Shown: one piece after another, positions 1 to 8,416 of the stretch
Numbering within the stretch: the stretch's first letter is position 1
Layout of the letters: each line of letters opens with the position of its first letter
DNA from: Pseudoclavibacter sp. AY1F1
GTDB lineage: Bacteria > Actinomycetota > Actinomycetes > Actinomycetales > Microbacteriaceae
NCBI RefSeq assembly: GCF_002931075.1
Contig: NZ_PSTQ01000014.1
Coordinates: 1 to 64,000, forward strand
Direction: 5' to 3'
Length of the DNA stretch: 64,000 nt
Notes under the pieces: model-generated
What the model was told of the DNA's origin: nothing
Databases searched by the model: none
Seen by the model: only the letters and a program-made list of their open reading frames with translations
Program-made: the position numbers and the translations under genes

Positions 1-93
1 GGTGGGGAGATGGCGCGGGATGGTGGGGGAGGTGATCGGGGTTGGCGCGGGGAGGTGAGGCGCAGGGCGGCGGACAGAGTGGTGGTCTGTGGG

Positions 94-1482
94 TTAGATG
101 GAGCGCAGCAGGGTCTCGTGGAAGCGCCGACCTGCCTCGAGGCTTGCGATCGAGACGCGCTCGTCAACGCCGTGGATCGAGGCGCGTTGTGTGGCGTCCA
201 TCGCGAGCGGCGCGAAGCGGTACGTCGCGGGAGCGAACCGCTGGAAGTGCTTCGCGTCGGTCGCTGCGAGCGTGATGTACGGGGAGGCTATCGCTTCCGG
301 GTAGGCCGACCGAGCGGCGTCGCTCAGCAGTCTGAATTGCCGGTTATCCGTTGGCGCGAGAGCCGTCGGCTCGTTCGGGTCGGTGCAACGGATGCGCACC
401 TGCCGGTCGCGGATCGCTCGCCGCACGTGCCGCAGCGTGGAAGCGACGCTCTCGCCGGGCGCGATGCGGCAGTTGAGGGTGGCGCTTGCGCTCGCGGGGA
501 GGACGTTGTCAGCGGTCCCTCCGCTCAGTCGCGTCGTCGCGAGCGTCGTTCGGACGAGGGCCGCCGCGTCGCCGCCGAGCCTGGCCAGGGCTTGCGCTGA
601 GACCAGCGGCGCGCGCGTCAGTGTCTCGAGGATCATGCGGCCGCGCCCTTGTGAGTGGGGGAGGAACGTCGCGAACATCTCCCGCGTCGCGGGTGCGACT
701 CTGGCGGGGAAGGGGCTGCGCTCAACCCGCGTCACGGCCCGCGCGATGCGCGCGGTCGGCGTCAGGCCGGACGGAGCGGACGCATGCCCGGCGTTGCCAC
801 TCGCCTCGAGGACGATGTTGACCGACCCCTTCTCGCCGACGCCGATCATGGCGGCCCGCACGTCGATGAACGGCAGGGGCGCATCCACGACGGCGCCGCC
901 TTCGTCGAGCACCAGCCACGGGGTGAGCTCGCGCTCGCGGAAGAGTGCGGCAGCTGCGGTTGCCGCCACAGACCCCGTCTCCTCGTCTCCGCCGAACCAC
1001 AGGTACACGTCGCGTCTGGGGGTGAAGCCTTCCGCGAGCAGCGATTCCGCGGCCTCGAGGATCACGCAGAGCGCGCCCTTGTCGTCGAGCGTGCCGCGCC
1101 CCCAGACGGAGCCGTCGGCGATGACGCCGTCGAACGGCGGATGTGTCCACCCCTCGCCCTCGAAGGCCGGGACGACGTCGAAGTGCGCCATGAGGACTAC
1201 GGGACCGGCGGCCTCGTCGGAGTTCGGAGAATGCGGGCGCGGTGCTCCCGGCCAGCGGTAGAGGACCCCGAACTCGGTGACGGATTCCCGTTCGAGTCGT
1301 TCCTGGACAAGCGGATAGAGCTCATCGATGAGCGCGAGGAACTCCTGGAACGGCGCCGGCCCACTCACATCGAAATCAGCCGAGACCGTCGTGACGCGCA
1401 CCATGCGCGAGAGGCGCTCGGCGATGCCGCTCGGCTCGGCGGGGGAGCCTGGTCCGGGGTTCGACGCGTGGGGAGCAGCCAT
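94..1482 (-). CDS. M20/M25/M40 family zinc metallopeptidase (carboxypeptidase CPS1/PM20D1-like)
   Basis: A 462-residue cytosolic hydrolase expected to cleave peptides or N-acyl amino acids using two metal ions. Visible M20 motifs are MAHFDVVP (His100, Asp102), GRGTLDDKGA (bridging Asp133), GGDEETG (general-base Glu167 and ligand Glu168) and a C-terminal TDAKHFQ with the last His ligand. The middle third should be the M20 dimerisation domain. Length fits the CPS1/PM20D1 branch, which is longer than DapE. No signal peptide is visible. It lies 9 nt downstream of the MarR gene on the same strand, so the two are probably co-transcribed. The exact substrate cannot be read from the sequence. Confidence 0.9.
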   Translation of the reverse strand: MAAPHASNPGPGSPAEPSGIAERLSRMVRVTTVSADFDVSGPAPFQEFLALIDELYPLVQERLERESVTEFGVLYRWPGAPRPHSPNSDEAAGPVVLMAHFDVVPAFEGEGWTHPPFDGVIADGSVWGRGTLDDKGALCVILEAAESLLAEGFTPRRDVYLWFGGDEETGSVAATAAAALFRERELTPWLVLDEGGAVVDAPLPFIDVRAAMIGVGEKGSVNIVLEASGNAGHASAPSGLTPTARIARAVTRVERSPFPARVAPATREMFATFLPHSQGRGRMILETLTRAPLVSAQALARLGGDAAALVRTTLATTRLSGGTADNVLPASASATLNCRIAPGESVASTLRHVRRAIRDRQVRIRCTDPNEPTALAPTDNRQFRLLSDAARSAYPEAIASPYITLAATDAKHFQRFAPATYRFAPLAMDATQRASIHGVDERVSIASLEAGRRFHETLLRSI

Positions 1483-1491
1483 GGCGTCAGT

Positions 1492-2043
1492 CTAGGGACG
1501 CCCCGCGCTGCCGGCCTCCCCCGTGCTACCGGCCTCCCCCGCGCTGCCGCCTTCGATGTCGGCGAGCCAGCGGCCGAGAATGCGCGCCAGTGCCGCCCGG
1601 TCTTCGCCGCTCACCCCGGCGAGCAGGCGCTCCTCGTTTGCTAGGTGGCGGCCGTAGGCCTCGTCGATGAGCTCGAGGCCGCGAGGTGTGAGCTGCACAA
1701 CCCGGCCGCGCCCATCCGTCTCGCTCACTCGCCGTGACACGAGGCCCGCGCCCTCGAGTCGGTCGATGCGCTTGGTCATGGCCCCGGTCGTGACCATGGT
1801 CGAAGCCGCGAGCGCGCTCGGGATGCGCTCGTAGGGTGCGCCCGCCCGCCGCAGGGTGGCGAGCACGTCGAAGTCGCCCTCGCCGAGCCCGAAGTCGCGG
1901 TAGACGCGGGTGATCTCTTCGGTGAGGTGTTGGCCTATTCGGTGGATGCGCCCGATGACTCCCATGGGGGAGGCATCGAGGTCGGGGCGCTCTCGCTCCC
2001 ACTCGGCCAGGATCTGGGTGACGCGGTCATCCGGTGCTCGCAT
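1492..2043 (-). CDS. MarR family transcriptional regulator
   Basis: A 183-residue MarR-type repressor. The winged helix-turn-helix covers roughly residues 45-110: a DFDVLATLRR helix, IPSALAASTMVTTGAMTKRI as recognition region and the wing VSRRVSETDGRGRVVQLT. The open frame runs further upstream, but ATG at 2043 followed by RAPDDRV gives the family length and leaves the operator region free. The C-terminus is a short Gly/Ser/Ala/Glu repeat. It is divergent from the EamA exporter gene, with two palindromes between them, the usual arrangement for a MarR protein repressing itself and a neighbouring exporter. The ligand is unknown. Confidence 0.9.
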   Translation of the reverse strand: MRAPDDRVTQILAEWERERPDLDASPMGVIGRIHRIGQHLTEEITRVYRDFGLGEGDFDVLATLRRAGAPYERIPSALAASTMVTTGAMTKRIDRLEGAGLVSRRVSETDGRGRVVQLTPRGLELIDEAYGRHLANEERLLAGVSGEDRAALARILGRWLADIEGGSAGEAGSTGEAGSAGRP

Positions 2044-2054
2044 GTGGCCATCAT

Positions 2055-2090
2055 AGCTTCCTTGGAAGCTAGACTGGCTTCCATGGAAGC
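2055..2090. promoter_or_regulatory. Two palindromic operators between marR-type and eamA-type genes
   Basis: Site 1 is AGCTTCC (2055-2061), two bases, GGAAGCT (2064-2070). Site 2 is GCTTCC-AT-GGAAGC (2077-2090). The centres are 21 bp apart, about two helical turns, so two dimers would bind the same face of the DNA. This is the expected operator of the divergent MarR regulator. Site 2 covers the ATG at 2083, so if it is an operator the EamA start may lie further in. Confidence 0.75.
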
Positions 2091-2973
2091 TACTGTGTCG
2101 GCCGCGGGATCCAGGGTGTGCTGGATGCTCATCACCGCGATCGCCCCGATCGCCTGGGGCAGCAACTACTACGTCATGGGGTCGTTCCTCCCGGCGGATG
2201 CGCCACTTTGGGGCGCCGTGCTGCGTGCGCTCCCCGCGGGGCTCGTGCTCCTCCTGGTCGCGCGCAAACTCCCGAAGGGTGCGTGGTGGTGGCGCGCCCT
2301 CGTGCTCGGCACGATCAACATGAGCGCGTTCTTCGCGCTCGTCTATGTCGCATCGCAGCTGTTGCCCTCGAGTATCGCCTCGATGATCATGGCCGCGTCG
2401 CCCATCGTGATGATGGTCTTCGCGGTCTCCATGCTCGGGGAGCGGCTGCGCCTGCTGCCCGTGATCGGCGCTGCAACCGGCCTGCTCGGGGTTGTGCTCA
2501 TGCTGGCAAGCGGGACGAGCACCATCGACTGGCGCGGCGTCCTCGCATCCGTCGCCGCCATGGCGCTCGCCTCGTTCGGCTTCGTGCTCGTGAAGCGCTG
2601 GGGGAGCACTGTCGAGATCCTGCCGTTGACCGCATGGCAGCTCGCCGGTGGCGGGCTGGTGCTGCTGCCGGTCGCGCTTGTCATCGAGGGGCCGATGCCG
2701 AGCTACGACGTGCCGGCGATCGCCGCGCTCGCGTACGTCGGCCTCGTCTCGACGGCGCTTGCCTATCTGGCTTGGTTCAGTGGGCTGAAGCACCTCACGG
2801 CGGGCACAACTGGCCTGATCGGGCTCCTCAACCCGGTCACGGGTGTTGTGCTCGGCACGCTGCTCGCTGGCGAAACGCTGGGGTGGCAGCAGGGGGCCGG
2901 CATGGGTCTTGTGCTGTTCGGCATCCTGCTCGGTCAGCCCATTCTGCGGCGACGCGCTGACCTATTGGTGTGA
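2083..2973 (+). CDS. EamA/DMT family transporter
   Basis: About 296 residues with ten hydrophobic segments arranged as two EamA repeats (roughly residues 12-140 and 155-288), the drug/metabolite transporter fold of RhaT/YdcZ-like exporters. Small-residue-rich helices such as IAPIAWGSNYYV and a late TGLIGLLNPVTGVVLG motif with a proline kink are typical. The start is uncertain: ATG 2083 lies inside an operator palindrome, and GTG 2095 or ATG 2125 (MLITAIAPIAWG) would also give a complete first helix. Probably controlled by the divergent MarR protein; substrate unknown. Confidence 0.85.
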   Translation: MEATVSAAGSRVCWMLITAIAPIAWGSNYYVMGSFLPADAPLWGAVLRALPAGLVLLLVARKLPKGAWWWRALVLGTINMSAFFALVYVASQLLPSSIASMIMAASPIVMMVFAVSMLGERLRLLPVIGAATGLLGVVLMLASGTSTIDWRGVLASVAAMALASFGFVLVKRWGSTVEILPLTAWQLAGGGLVLLPVALVIEGPMPSYDVPAIAALAYVGLVSTALAYLAWFSGLKHLTAGTTGLIGLLNPVTGVVLGTLLAGETLGWQQGAGMGLVLFGILLGQPILRRRADLLV

Positions 2974-3044
2974 TTCGCAGGCGGCGTATCCTTCTGGCAG
3001 CGCTGCCAAAAGTCCTTGCTCTAACGTCAGACGTATGATGTAAT
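2965..3044 (+). promoter_or_regulatory. Promoter(s) with LacI-type operator for the first sugar operon
   Basis: TTGGTG (2965-2970), 16 bp, TATCCT (2987-2992) forms a plausible promoter whose -10 is followed after 2 bp by the perfect 14-bp palindrome TGGCAGCGCTGCCA (2995-3008). That palindrome has the same form as the published CebR box of Streptomyces (TGGGAGCGCTCCCA) and the same position after the -10 as the boxes at 32770, 37144 and 51211. A second promoter-like pair lies downstream, TTGCTC (3016-3021), 17 bp, TGTAAT (3039-3044). An 11-bp palindrome ACGTC-A-GACGT spans 3024-3034. Confidence 0.65.
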
Positions 3045-3105
3045 CGCATCAGCCCCGAGATGCGGGCAGCAGTCGTCAACGACGTCGACCAGAAAAGGAC
3101 GCACA

Positions 3106-4470
3106 ATGTTGCAAGATTCGTCCCAGAAGCGCCGCAGCAGGCGCATCGCCACCATCGCGGCAGCTGCTGCCTCAGCATTGCTTCTCGCCGGATGCGCCGG
3201 TGGTGCCGGCGGAGAAGTCAACAGCGAGTACGGCTTCGCAACGGCAGAGCAGGAAGCCGGCAGCCCCATCATGGTCTGGGTCGACGCGGCCCGCGAGCCC
3301 GCCATCGCGGCCTTCCAGGAAGCCAACCCGGACATCCCGCTCGAGTACGAGGTCTACGACGGCAACGCCGGCGGAAGTGGCACGTTCCAGACGCGCATCG
3401 CGCTCATGGACCAGGCGGGCGAGGGCTGGCCCGACGTCGTCTTCTCGACGCAGCAGAACGACGCATCCTGGGCATCGCAGCCCGCACCGGGTGGCGGGCA
3501 GGGCTTCGCGGCTCCCCTGAACAAGGGCTTCTTCGACCAGGAGTTCCTCGACGGGTTCGCCGCTGGCGCCCTCGACCCGTCGACGATCGACGACACCGTC
3601 TACGGCCTCCGCAACGACCTCGCGCAGGTCGTCACCTACTACAACCAGCCGCTGCTCGACCAGTTCGGCTATGAAGTACCGACCACCTGGGAAGAGTACG
3701 GAGCGCTCGGCGACAAGCTCGCGGCCGAGCACCCCGGCTACATCCTGGGCAGCGTCGGTGACGCCTTCATGCCGTACGTCTACTACCAGGGCTCGCAGTC
3801 GCCGGTGTTCCAGACCGAGGGTGACAACTTCGTCGCTGACATGGAGTCGGAGAACTCCGTGGAGATCTCCAAAATCCTCGACAAGATGATCGCCAACGGC
3901 ACGATCGTGCAAGACAGCGTCTTCAGCGCCGAGTTCACGTCGAAGTACGCCGACAAGGTCGTCGTCATGCCAGGGCCGGTCTGGTACACGGGCGCCGTGT
4001 TCCAGAGCGCTCTCCAGGTTCCAGAAGGACAGCTCGGCGTCGCAGCCCCGCTCGCCTGGGAAGGCGAGGAGATCGCCACGGGCAACGTCGGCGGTGGCAT
4101 CTGGTACGCCTCCAGCCACACCAAGAACCTCGAAGCGGTCAAGACGTTCCTCGAGTTCGCGGTGAGCTCCCCCGAGTTCCAGGTCGAGCTTTCGAGCGGC
4201 TACCCGGCATACTCGTCGGCGGCTGAGGGATGGCTCGGCAAGCTCGCCGACACCGGCTACTTCATCGACGGCTTCGAGCAGCAGATGATCGACGCCGGCG
4301 GCAGCATCTGGAGCGGCTGGGCATCTGCTCGCTTCAGCCCGGAGACCGGATGGGCAACCACCGTCATGCCGGCAATCGCCGAGGGCAAGACCATCGAGTC
4401 GGTCCTGCCGACCTGGCAGACCGAGGTGCTCAACGAAGCACAGGTGAACGGGTACACGGTCGCCGAATGA
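3106..4470 (+). CDS. Sugar ABC transporter substrate-binding lipoprotein (family 1)
   Basis: A 454-residue extracellular solute-binding protein of the MalE/UgpB type. The N-terminus has a basic region, a hydrophobic stretch and the lipobox LLLAGC with lipidated Cys30. The body shows the family pattern VWVDAAREPAIAAFQEANPD, RNDLAQVVTYYNQPLLDQFG and WEEYGALGDKLAAEHPGY. AAAAGGA lies about 6 nt before ATG 3106. It heads a run of seven genes with mostly 4-8 nt overlaps: two permeases and four sugar-oxidation enzymes. The enzyme set points to a deoxysugar or pentose such as L-fucose. Control by the LacI-type box upstream is inferred. Confidence 0.92.
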   Translation: MLQDSSQKRRSRRIATIAAAAASALLLAGCAGGAGGEVNSEYGFATAEQEAGSPIMVWVDAAREPAIAAFQEANPDIPLEYEVYDGNAGGSGTFQTRIALMDQAGEGWPDVVFSTQQNDASWASQPAPGGGQGFAAPLNKGFFDQEFLDGFAAGALDPSTIDDTVYGLRNDLAQVVTYYNQPLLDQFGYEVPTTWEEYGALGDKLAAEHPGYILGSVGDAFMPYVYYQGSQSPVFQTEGDNFVADMESENSVEISKILDKMIANGTIVQDSVFSAEFTSKYADKVVVMPGPVWYTGAVFQSALQVPEGQLGVAAPLAWEGEEIATGNVGGGIWYASSHTKNLEAVKTFLEFAVSSPEFQVELSSGYPAYSSAAEGWLGKLADTGYFIDGFEQQMIDAGGSIWSGWASARFSPETGWATTVMPAIAEGKTIESVLPTWQTEVLNEAQVNGYTVAE

Positions 4471-5456
4471 CCTCCACCCCGCTCGAATCTGAGACGCGGT
4501 CTGCACCCGCGGTCGGCGCCGCTCTCCTGAGCGACGCCGACCCGGCGGGGCCGAAGAACCCCCGCAAGGCGAAGCGGCAGCGCACCGCCAACCCGCTCGC
4601 GAACGAGACCCGCTTCGGGTACATCTTCGTCAGCGGCTACGTGCTGCTGCTCCTCGCCTTCGGAATCGTGCCGACGCTCTACGCGGTCTTCCTCTCCATC
4701 ACGAAGAACGGCGTCTTCGTCGGCATCGACAACTTCGTCCGTGTCTTCGGCGACTACCGCTTCCTGCCTGCGGTTGGCCACGTCACGCTCTACATCGTCT
4801 TCTGGCTGATCAGCCTCATCGTGCTGGTCGTCTTCCTGGCGATCATCGTGCACTCGATCCGCGCGAAGTGGCTCAGCGTCAGCATCCGCTTCCTCTACTA
4901 CATTCCCGGGGCCATCGCGGGTGCCTCGAGCGTCATGCTCTGGCTGTTCCTGCTCGACCCGACCGTCAGCCCCGTCGCCGGCCTCCTGCGGGCCATGGGC
5001 TACGACTCGCTCATCCGCACCGTCTCCATCGACAACCTGCCGATCGTCTTCACCGTCATCGCGTTCTGGACCGGCGCCGGCAGCTGGATCGTCATCATGT
5101 ACGGCGCGCTCAACAACATCAGCAACGAGGTCATCGAGGCGGCGAAGGTCGACGGCGCGAATCCCCTGCAGGTCGCCCTCTACATCCAGCTGCCCATGAT
5201 GACCAAGTGGATCTCGTACATGGGCATCATGTCGCTCGCCGCAGGAACGCAGCTCTTCGTCGAGCCGCGCGTGCTCTCGCAGGCCAGCCGCGGCGTCGTG
5301 CCAGAGGACTACTCGCTGAACCAGCTCGCCTACCTGTACGCGTTCAAGCAGGGCGACTTCTCCGGCTCCGCAGCGATCTCCATCACGCTCCTCGTCGTCG
5401 CCCTCGCGCTCTCGACGGTCTTCATCCTCAAGGGAAAGCTGTTCGAACGTGACTGA
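4467..5456 (+). CDS. Sugar ABC transporter permease (MalF-like)
   Basis: A 329-residue inner-membrane permease with six predicted membrane helices after a cytosolic tail of about 50 residues. The cytoplasmic EAA loop is visible as EAAKVDGANPLQVALYIQLP, the site that docks the ATPase. Start ATG 4467 overlaps the stop of the binding-protein gene as ATGA. The following permease gene starts inside its last codons. No ATP-binding subunit is encoded in this operon, so a shared MsmK-type ATPase elsewhere is expected, as is common for CUT1 importers. Confidence 0.92.
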   Translation: MTSTPLESETRSAPAVGAALLSDADPAGPKNPRKAKRQRTANPLANETRFGYIFVSGYVLLLLAFGIVPTLYAVFLSITKNGVFVGIDNFVRVFGDYRFLPAVGHVTLYIVFWLISLIVLVVFLAIIVHSIRAKWLSVSIRFLYYIPGAIAGASSVMLWLFLLDPTVSPVAGLLRAMGYDSLIRTVSIDNLPIVFTVIAFWTGAGSWIVIMYGALNNISNEVIEAAKVDGANPLQVALYIQLPMMTKWISYMGIMSLAAGTQLFVEPRVLSQASRGVVPEDYSLNQLAYLYAFKQGDFSGSAAISITLLVVALALSTVFILKGKLFERD

Positions 5457-6396
5457 CACCGTGCAATCCATGAACGTCCAGCACCAGGACACCGCGCATC
5501 CGTCGACCAAGGCGCTCGCCCGCAAGCTCACGCCTGGCGAGTGGATCATGCGCATCGTGCTCGGCGCGGTCATTGCTTCCTTCATCGTGTTCTTCCTGCT
5601 GCCCATCGTGTGGCTCCTGCTCGCGGGCACGAAGGATGCGCGCTCGCTGCTGCTCGAAAACCCAATGTCGTTCGGCTCGTTCGAGCAGCTGGCCACCAAC
5701 TGGGAGCAGCTGTTCAGCTTCCAGAACGGCATCTTCCTCACCTGGATCGGCAACTCGGCGCTGTACTCCTTCGGGGCGCTCGTCATCACGCTCATCGTGA
5801 GCGTGCCTGCCGGCTACGCTCTGGCGCTCGGCAACTTCAAGGGCCGCAAGGCGCTGCTGCTCGTGACGCTCATCGTCATGCTCATCCCGAACACGGCGCT
5901 CGTGCTGCCGATCTTCCTCGAGCTGAGCGCCGTGAAGCTCATCGGGTCGCCGTTGGCCGTGATCCTGCCGTTCTCGTTCTTCCCGTTCGGCGTGTACCTC
6001 ACCTACATCTACTTCTCGACGGCGGTGTCTCGCGACCTGCTGGATGCCGCGCGCATCGACGGCGCGAGCGAGCTCCGCGTCTTCGCGCAGGTCGCGATGC
6101 CCCTCGCGGCGCCCGTCATCGCGCTGGTCGGATTCTTCAGCTTCACCGGCAACTGGAACAACTACTTCCTGCCGTTCCTCATGGTGGGCGGCAAGAACGT
6201 GCCAGTGCAGGTCGGTCTTGCGAACCTGCTCTCGAACGTGCCGCAGTTCAACCCGACGACCGCGACGAGCATCGTCATCGAGCTGCCGACGCTGGCCCTC
6301 GCGACGCTGCTCTCGGTCGCGCCGATCGTCATCATCTTCCTGTTCTCGCAGCGGTTCCTCGTCGACGGGATGACCGCGGGCGGCACGAAGGGATGA
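5449..6396 (+). CDS. Sugar ABC transporter permease (MalG-like)
   Basis: A 315-residue permease, the second half of the heterodimeric channel. Six hydrophobic segments are visible, and the EAA loop reads LLDAARIDGASELRVFAQVA. The GTG start at 5449 overlaps the preceding gene by 8 nt, and the stop overlaps the next gene as ATGA. The N-terminal 30 residues are polar and cytosolic. Family and orientation agree with a CUT1-type importer working with the lipoprotein encoded two genes upstream. Confidence 0.92.
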   Translation: MTDTVQSMNVQHQDTAHPSTKALARKLTPGEWIMRIVLGAVIASFIVFFLLPIVWLLLAGTKDARSLLLENPMSFGSFEQLATNWEQLFSFQNGIFLTWIGNSALYSFGALVITLIVSVPAGYALALGNFKGRKALLLVTLIVMLIPNTALVLPIFLELSAVKLIGSPLAVILPFSFFPFGVYLTYIYFSTAVSRDLLDAARIDGASELRVFAQVAMPLAAPVIALVGFFSFTGNWNNYFLPFLMVGGKNVPVQVGLANLLSNVPQFNPTTATSIVIELPTLALATLLSVAPIVIIFLFSQRFLVDGMTAGGTKG

Positions 6397-7322
6397 GCGA
6401 CGACACGTCCCTGCGCATCCCGATCGACACGCATGTGCACCTGTGGGACCGATCGGTGGTGCCGCAGACCTGGATCGACCCGGATTCCATGGCGGCGATC
6501 AACCGCGAGTTCTCCGGCCTCGACCTCGCAGCTCAGCTGCGCGAGGTCGGCGTCACGCGCGCCATCGTCGTGCAGTCCGACCGCGTGCTCATCGAGAACG
6601 ACCACCTCTTCGGCGAGGCCTCGCAGGCGCCCGAACTGGTCGGTGTCGTCGGCTGGGTCGACCTGCGTGGCGGCGCCGACGGCGTGCGGTTGCAGCTGGA
6701 TGCGCTCGGCGGGCACGAGGGTGCGTCGAAGCTCGTCGGCATCCGGCACCCCGTGCACATCGACGAGGACGACCGGTGGCTGTCGCGTGACGACGTCGCC
6801 GACGGCCTCGCCGAGCTCGGCGCTCGTGGACTGAGCTTCGACCTGGTGGTCAGACCGTGGCAGCTCGGCCAGGCCGCGCGGCTCGCCGAGCGGGTGTCTG
6901 GCACCCAGTTCGTGCTGGACCACCTCGGCAAGCCGCCACTCTCAACGGGGCAGCTCGACGCCTGGAGTGCAGGCCTGCTGCGGCTGGCCGCGCTGCCCAA
7001 CGTCGCCGCCAAGATCTCCGGGCTCACGATCGAGGACGATTGGGGCGACTGGTCGCAGGAGGCCGTGACGCGGGCCATCGACCCGGCGCTCGAGCTGTTC
7101 GGTCCCAAGCGCCTCATGTTCGGCTCCGACTGGCCGCTTGTCCGCTTGACGCGAGGCGGCTACCGGGCCTGGATCGATGCGTATCGATCCGCCACGGCCC
7201 CGCTCAGCGCCGACGAGCAGCGGCAGATCGACGTGGGCACTGCCGAGCGGGTGTACGGCCTCGATGTGGGTGCGGATGCGGGCATGGGCCTGCGCGTCGG
7301 CCCCGACGGGGGTGGCGAATGA
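6393..7322 (+). CDS. Amidohydrolase-family sugar lactonase (L-fuconolactonase/L-rhamnono-lactonase-like, COG3618)
   Basis: A 309-residue TIM-barrel metal hydrolase. The N-terminal IDTHVHLWD carries the HxH metal-binding pair, FVLDHLGKPP gives the later His, and LMFGSDWPL the catalytic Asp near the C-terminus. This set is typical of the lactonases that open L-fucono-, L-rhamnono- or D-galactarolactones. ATG 6393 overlaps the permease stop. The next gene is an aldose dehydrogenase, which would supply the lactone, so hydrolysis of L-fucono-1,4-lactone (or the D-arabinose equivalent) is the best guess. The function is inferred from family and context. Confidence 0.85.
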   Translation: MSDDTSLRIPIDTHVHLWDRSVVPQTWIDPDSMAAINREFSGLDLAAQLREVGVTRAIVVQSDRVLIENDHLFGEASQAPELVGVVGWVDLRGGADGVRLQLDALGGHEGASKLVGIRHPVHIDEDDRWLSRDDVADGLAELGARGLSFDLVVRPWQLGQAARLAERVSGTQFVLDHLGKPPLSTGQLDAWSAGLLRLAALPNVAAKISGLTIEDDWGDWSQEAVTRAIDPALELFGPKRLMFGSDWPLVRLTRGGYRAWIDAYRSATAPLSADEQRQIDVGTAERVYGLDVGADAGMGLRVGPDGGGE

Positions 7323-8416
7323 GCGCGGTCGGCGATCCCGGGACCGCACCTGTGACTGGTGCACCCGCTGGTGCCGAACCGCGCGCGCGAGTCCCCAATG
7401 TCGGGCGGCGAAGGCTCGGCGAGTCCGATGTGCGCGTGAGCCGCATCGGCTTCGGCGCCGCGTCGCTCGGCAACCTCTACCGCGAGACGAGTGACGAGGA
7501 GGCCAGCGGTGCCGTCTCCGCGGCATGGGACGCGGGCATCCGCTACTTCGACACCGCGCCGCACTACGGGCTCGGGTTGTCAGAGCGGCGCCTCGGCGAG
7601 GCGCTCGCGGCCCGCCCACGGCACGAGGCCGTCATCTCCACGAAGGTTGGGCGCCTGCTGGTGCCCAACCCGCACCCGACGGGGGTCGACGACGGCTTTG
7701 TCGTTCCGGACGACCTCATGCGGCAGTGGGACTTCAGCCGTGACGGCGTGCTCCGCAGCCTCGAGGGCAGCCTCGAGCGGCTGGGCACCGACCGCGTTGA
7801 CATCGTGTTCGTCCACGACCCTGACGCGTTCGGTGAAGGCGCCGCCCGCGAGGCGCTCGTGACGCTGCGAGAGCTGCGAGACCAGGGAGTCGTCGGAGCC
7901 ATCGGCGTCGGCACCAACGAGACCCATCAGCTCGGCGCGCTCTTCGACGAGCGCCTCATCGACGTCGCCATGCTCGCCGGCCGCTACACGCTGCTCGAGC
8001 AGCCGGGCCTTGACACCGTCCTCGAACCCGCCCAGCGAGCGGGCGCATCCGTCATCGCCGTCGGCGTCTACAACTCCGGCCTCCTCTCGGCCCCGCGGCC
8101 CGGCCCGGACGCCGTCTACAACTACCTGCCCGCCCCGCCCGAGGTGCTCAAGCGGGTGCACCGCATCGCCGACACCTGCGAACAGCACGGCGTGACGCTG
8201 CCGGATGCGGCCCTCGCCTTCCCCCTGCAGCACCCGGCCGTCGCAGGGATCGCCCTCGGCATGCGCACCGCCGACCAGGTGCGCGACAACCTGCGGCGCG
8301 TATCCGTCGCCGTGCCCGACGGGCTGTGGCGCGCCCTCGCCGCCCAAGGCCTCATCGACCCCAGAAGCTTCACTACCGCAGGCACCACCCCAGACCAGCA
8401 GGAGGAAACACCGTGA
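7319..8416 (+). CDS. Aldo/keto reductase, probable L-fucose/D-threo-aldose 1-dehydrogenase
   Basis: A 365-residue AKR with a non-conserved tail of about 30 residues, then the barrel. GFGAASLGNLYRETSDEEA and GIRYFDTAPHYGLGLSERRLG carry the catalytic Asp and Tyr; the Lys is in ISTKVGRLL and the His in VFVHDPD. The ISTKVGRLLVP and AGRYTLLEQ signatures resemble the D-threo-aldose (L-fucose) dehydrogenase and pyridoxal dehydrogenase branch, which oxidises L-fucose to its lactone with NAD(P)+. It overlaps the lactonase gene by 4 nt, and AGGAGG lies at its own 3' end serving the next gene. Substrate preference is inferred. Confidence 0.82.
   Translation: MSAVGDPGTAPVTGAPAGAEPRARVPNVGRRRLGESDVRVSRIGFGAASLGNLYRETSDEEASGAVSAAWDAGIRYFDTAPHYGLGLSERRLGEALAARPRHEAVISTKVGRLLVPNPHPTGVDDGFVVPDDLMRQWDFSRDGVLRSLEGSLERLGTDRVDIVFVHDPDAFGEGAAREALVTLRELRDQGVVGAIGVGTNETHQLGALFDERLIDVAMLAGRYTLLEQPGLDTVLEPAQRAGASVIAVGVYNSGLLSAPRPGPDAVYNYLPAPPEVLKRVHRIADTCEQHGVTLPDAALAFPLQHPAVAGIALGMRTADQVRDNLRRVSVAVPDGLWRALAAQGLIDPRSFTTAGTTPDQQEETP

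Noticed and set aside
1-93. A gene in the first 93 nt
   Set aside because: G-rich sequence without a coding pattern; open frames there run antisense into the peptidase gene.
3036-3042. Shared GntR site (TGATGTA) between the first sugar operon and the dehydratase gene
   Set aside because: Seven bases are too few to claim a common operator; kept only as a note at the GntR site.
4257-5795. A 512-codon minus-strand frame over the permease genes
   Set aside because: Asp/Glu/Arg/Val repeats without motifs, opposite two clear permeases; a high-GC shadow.
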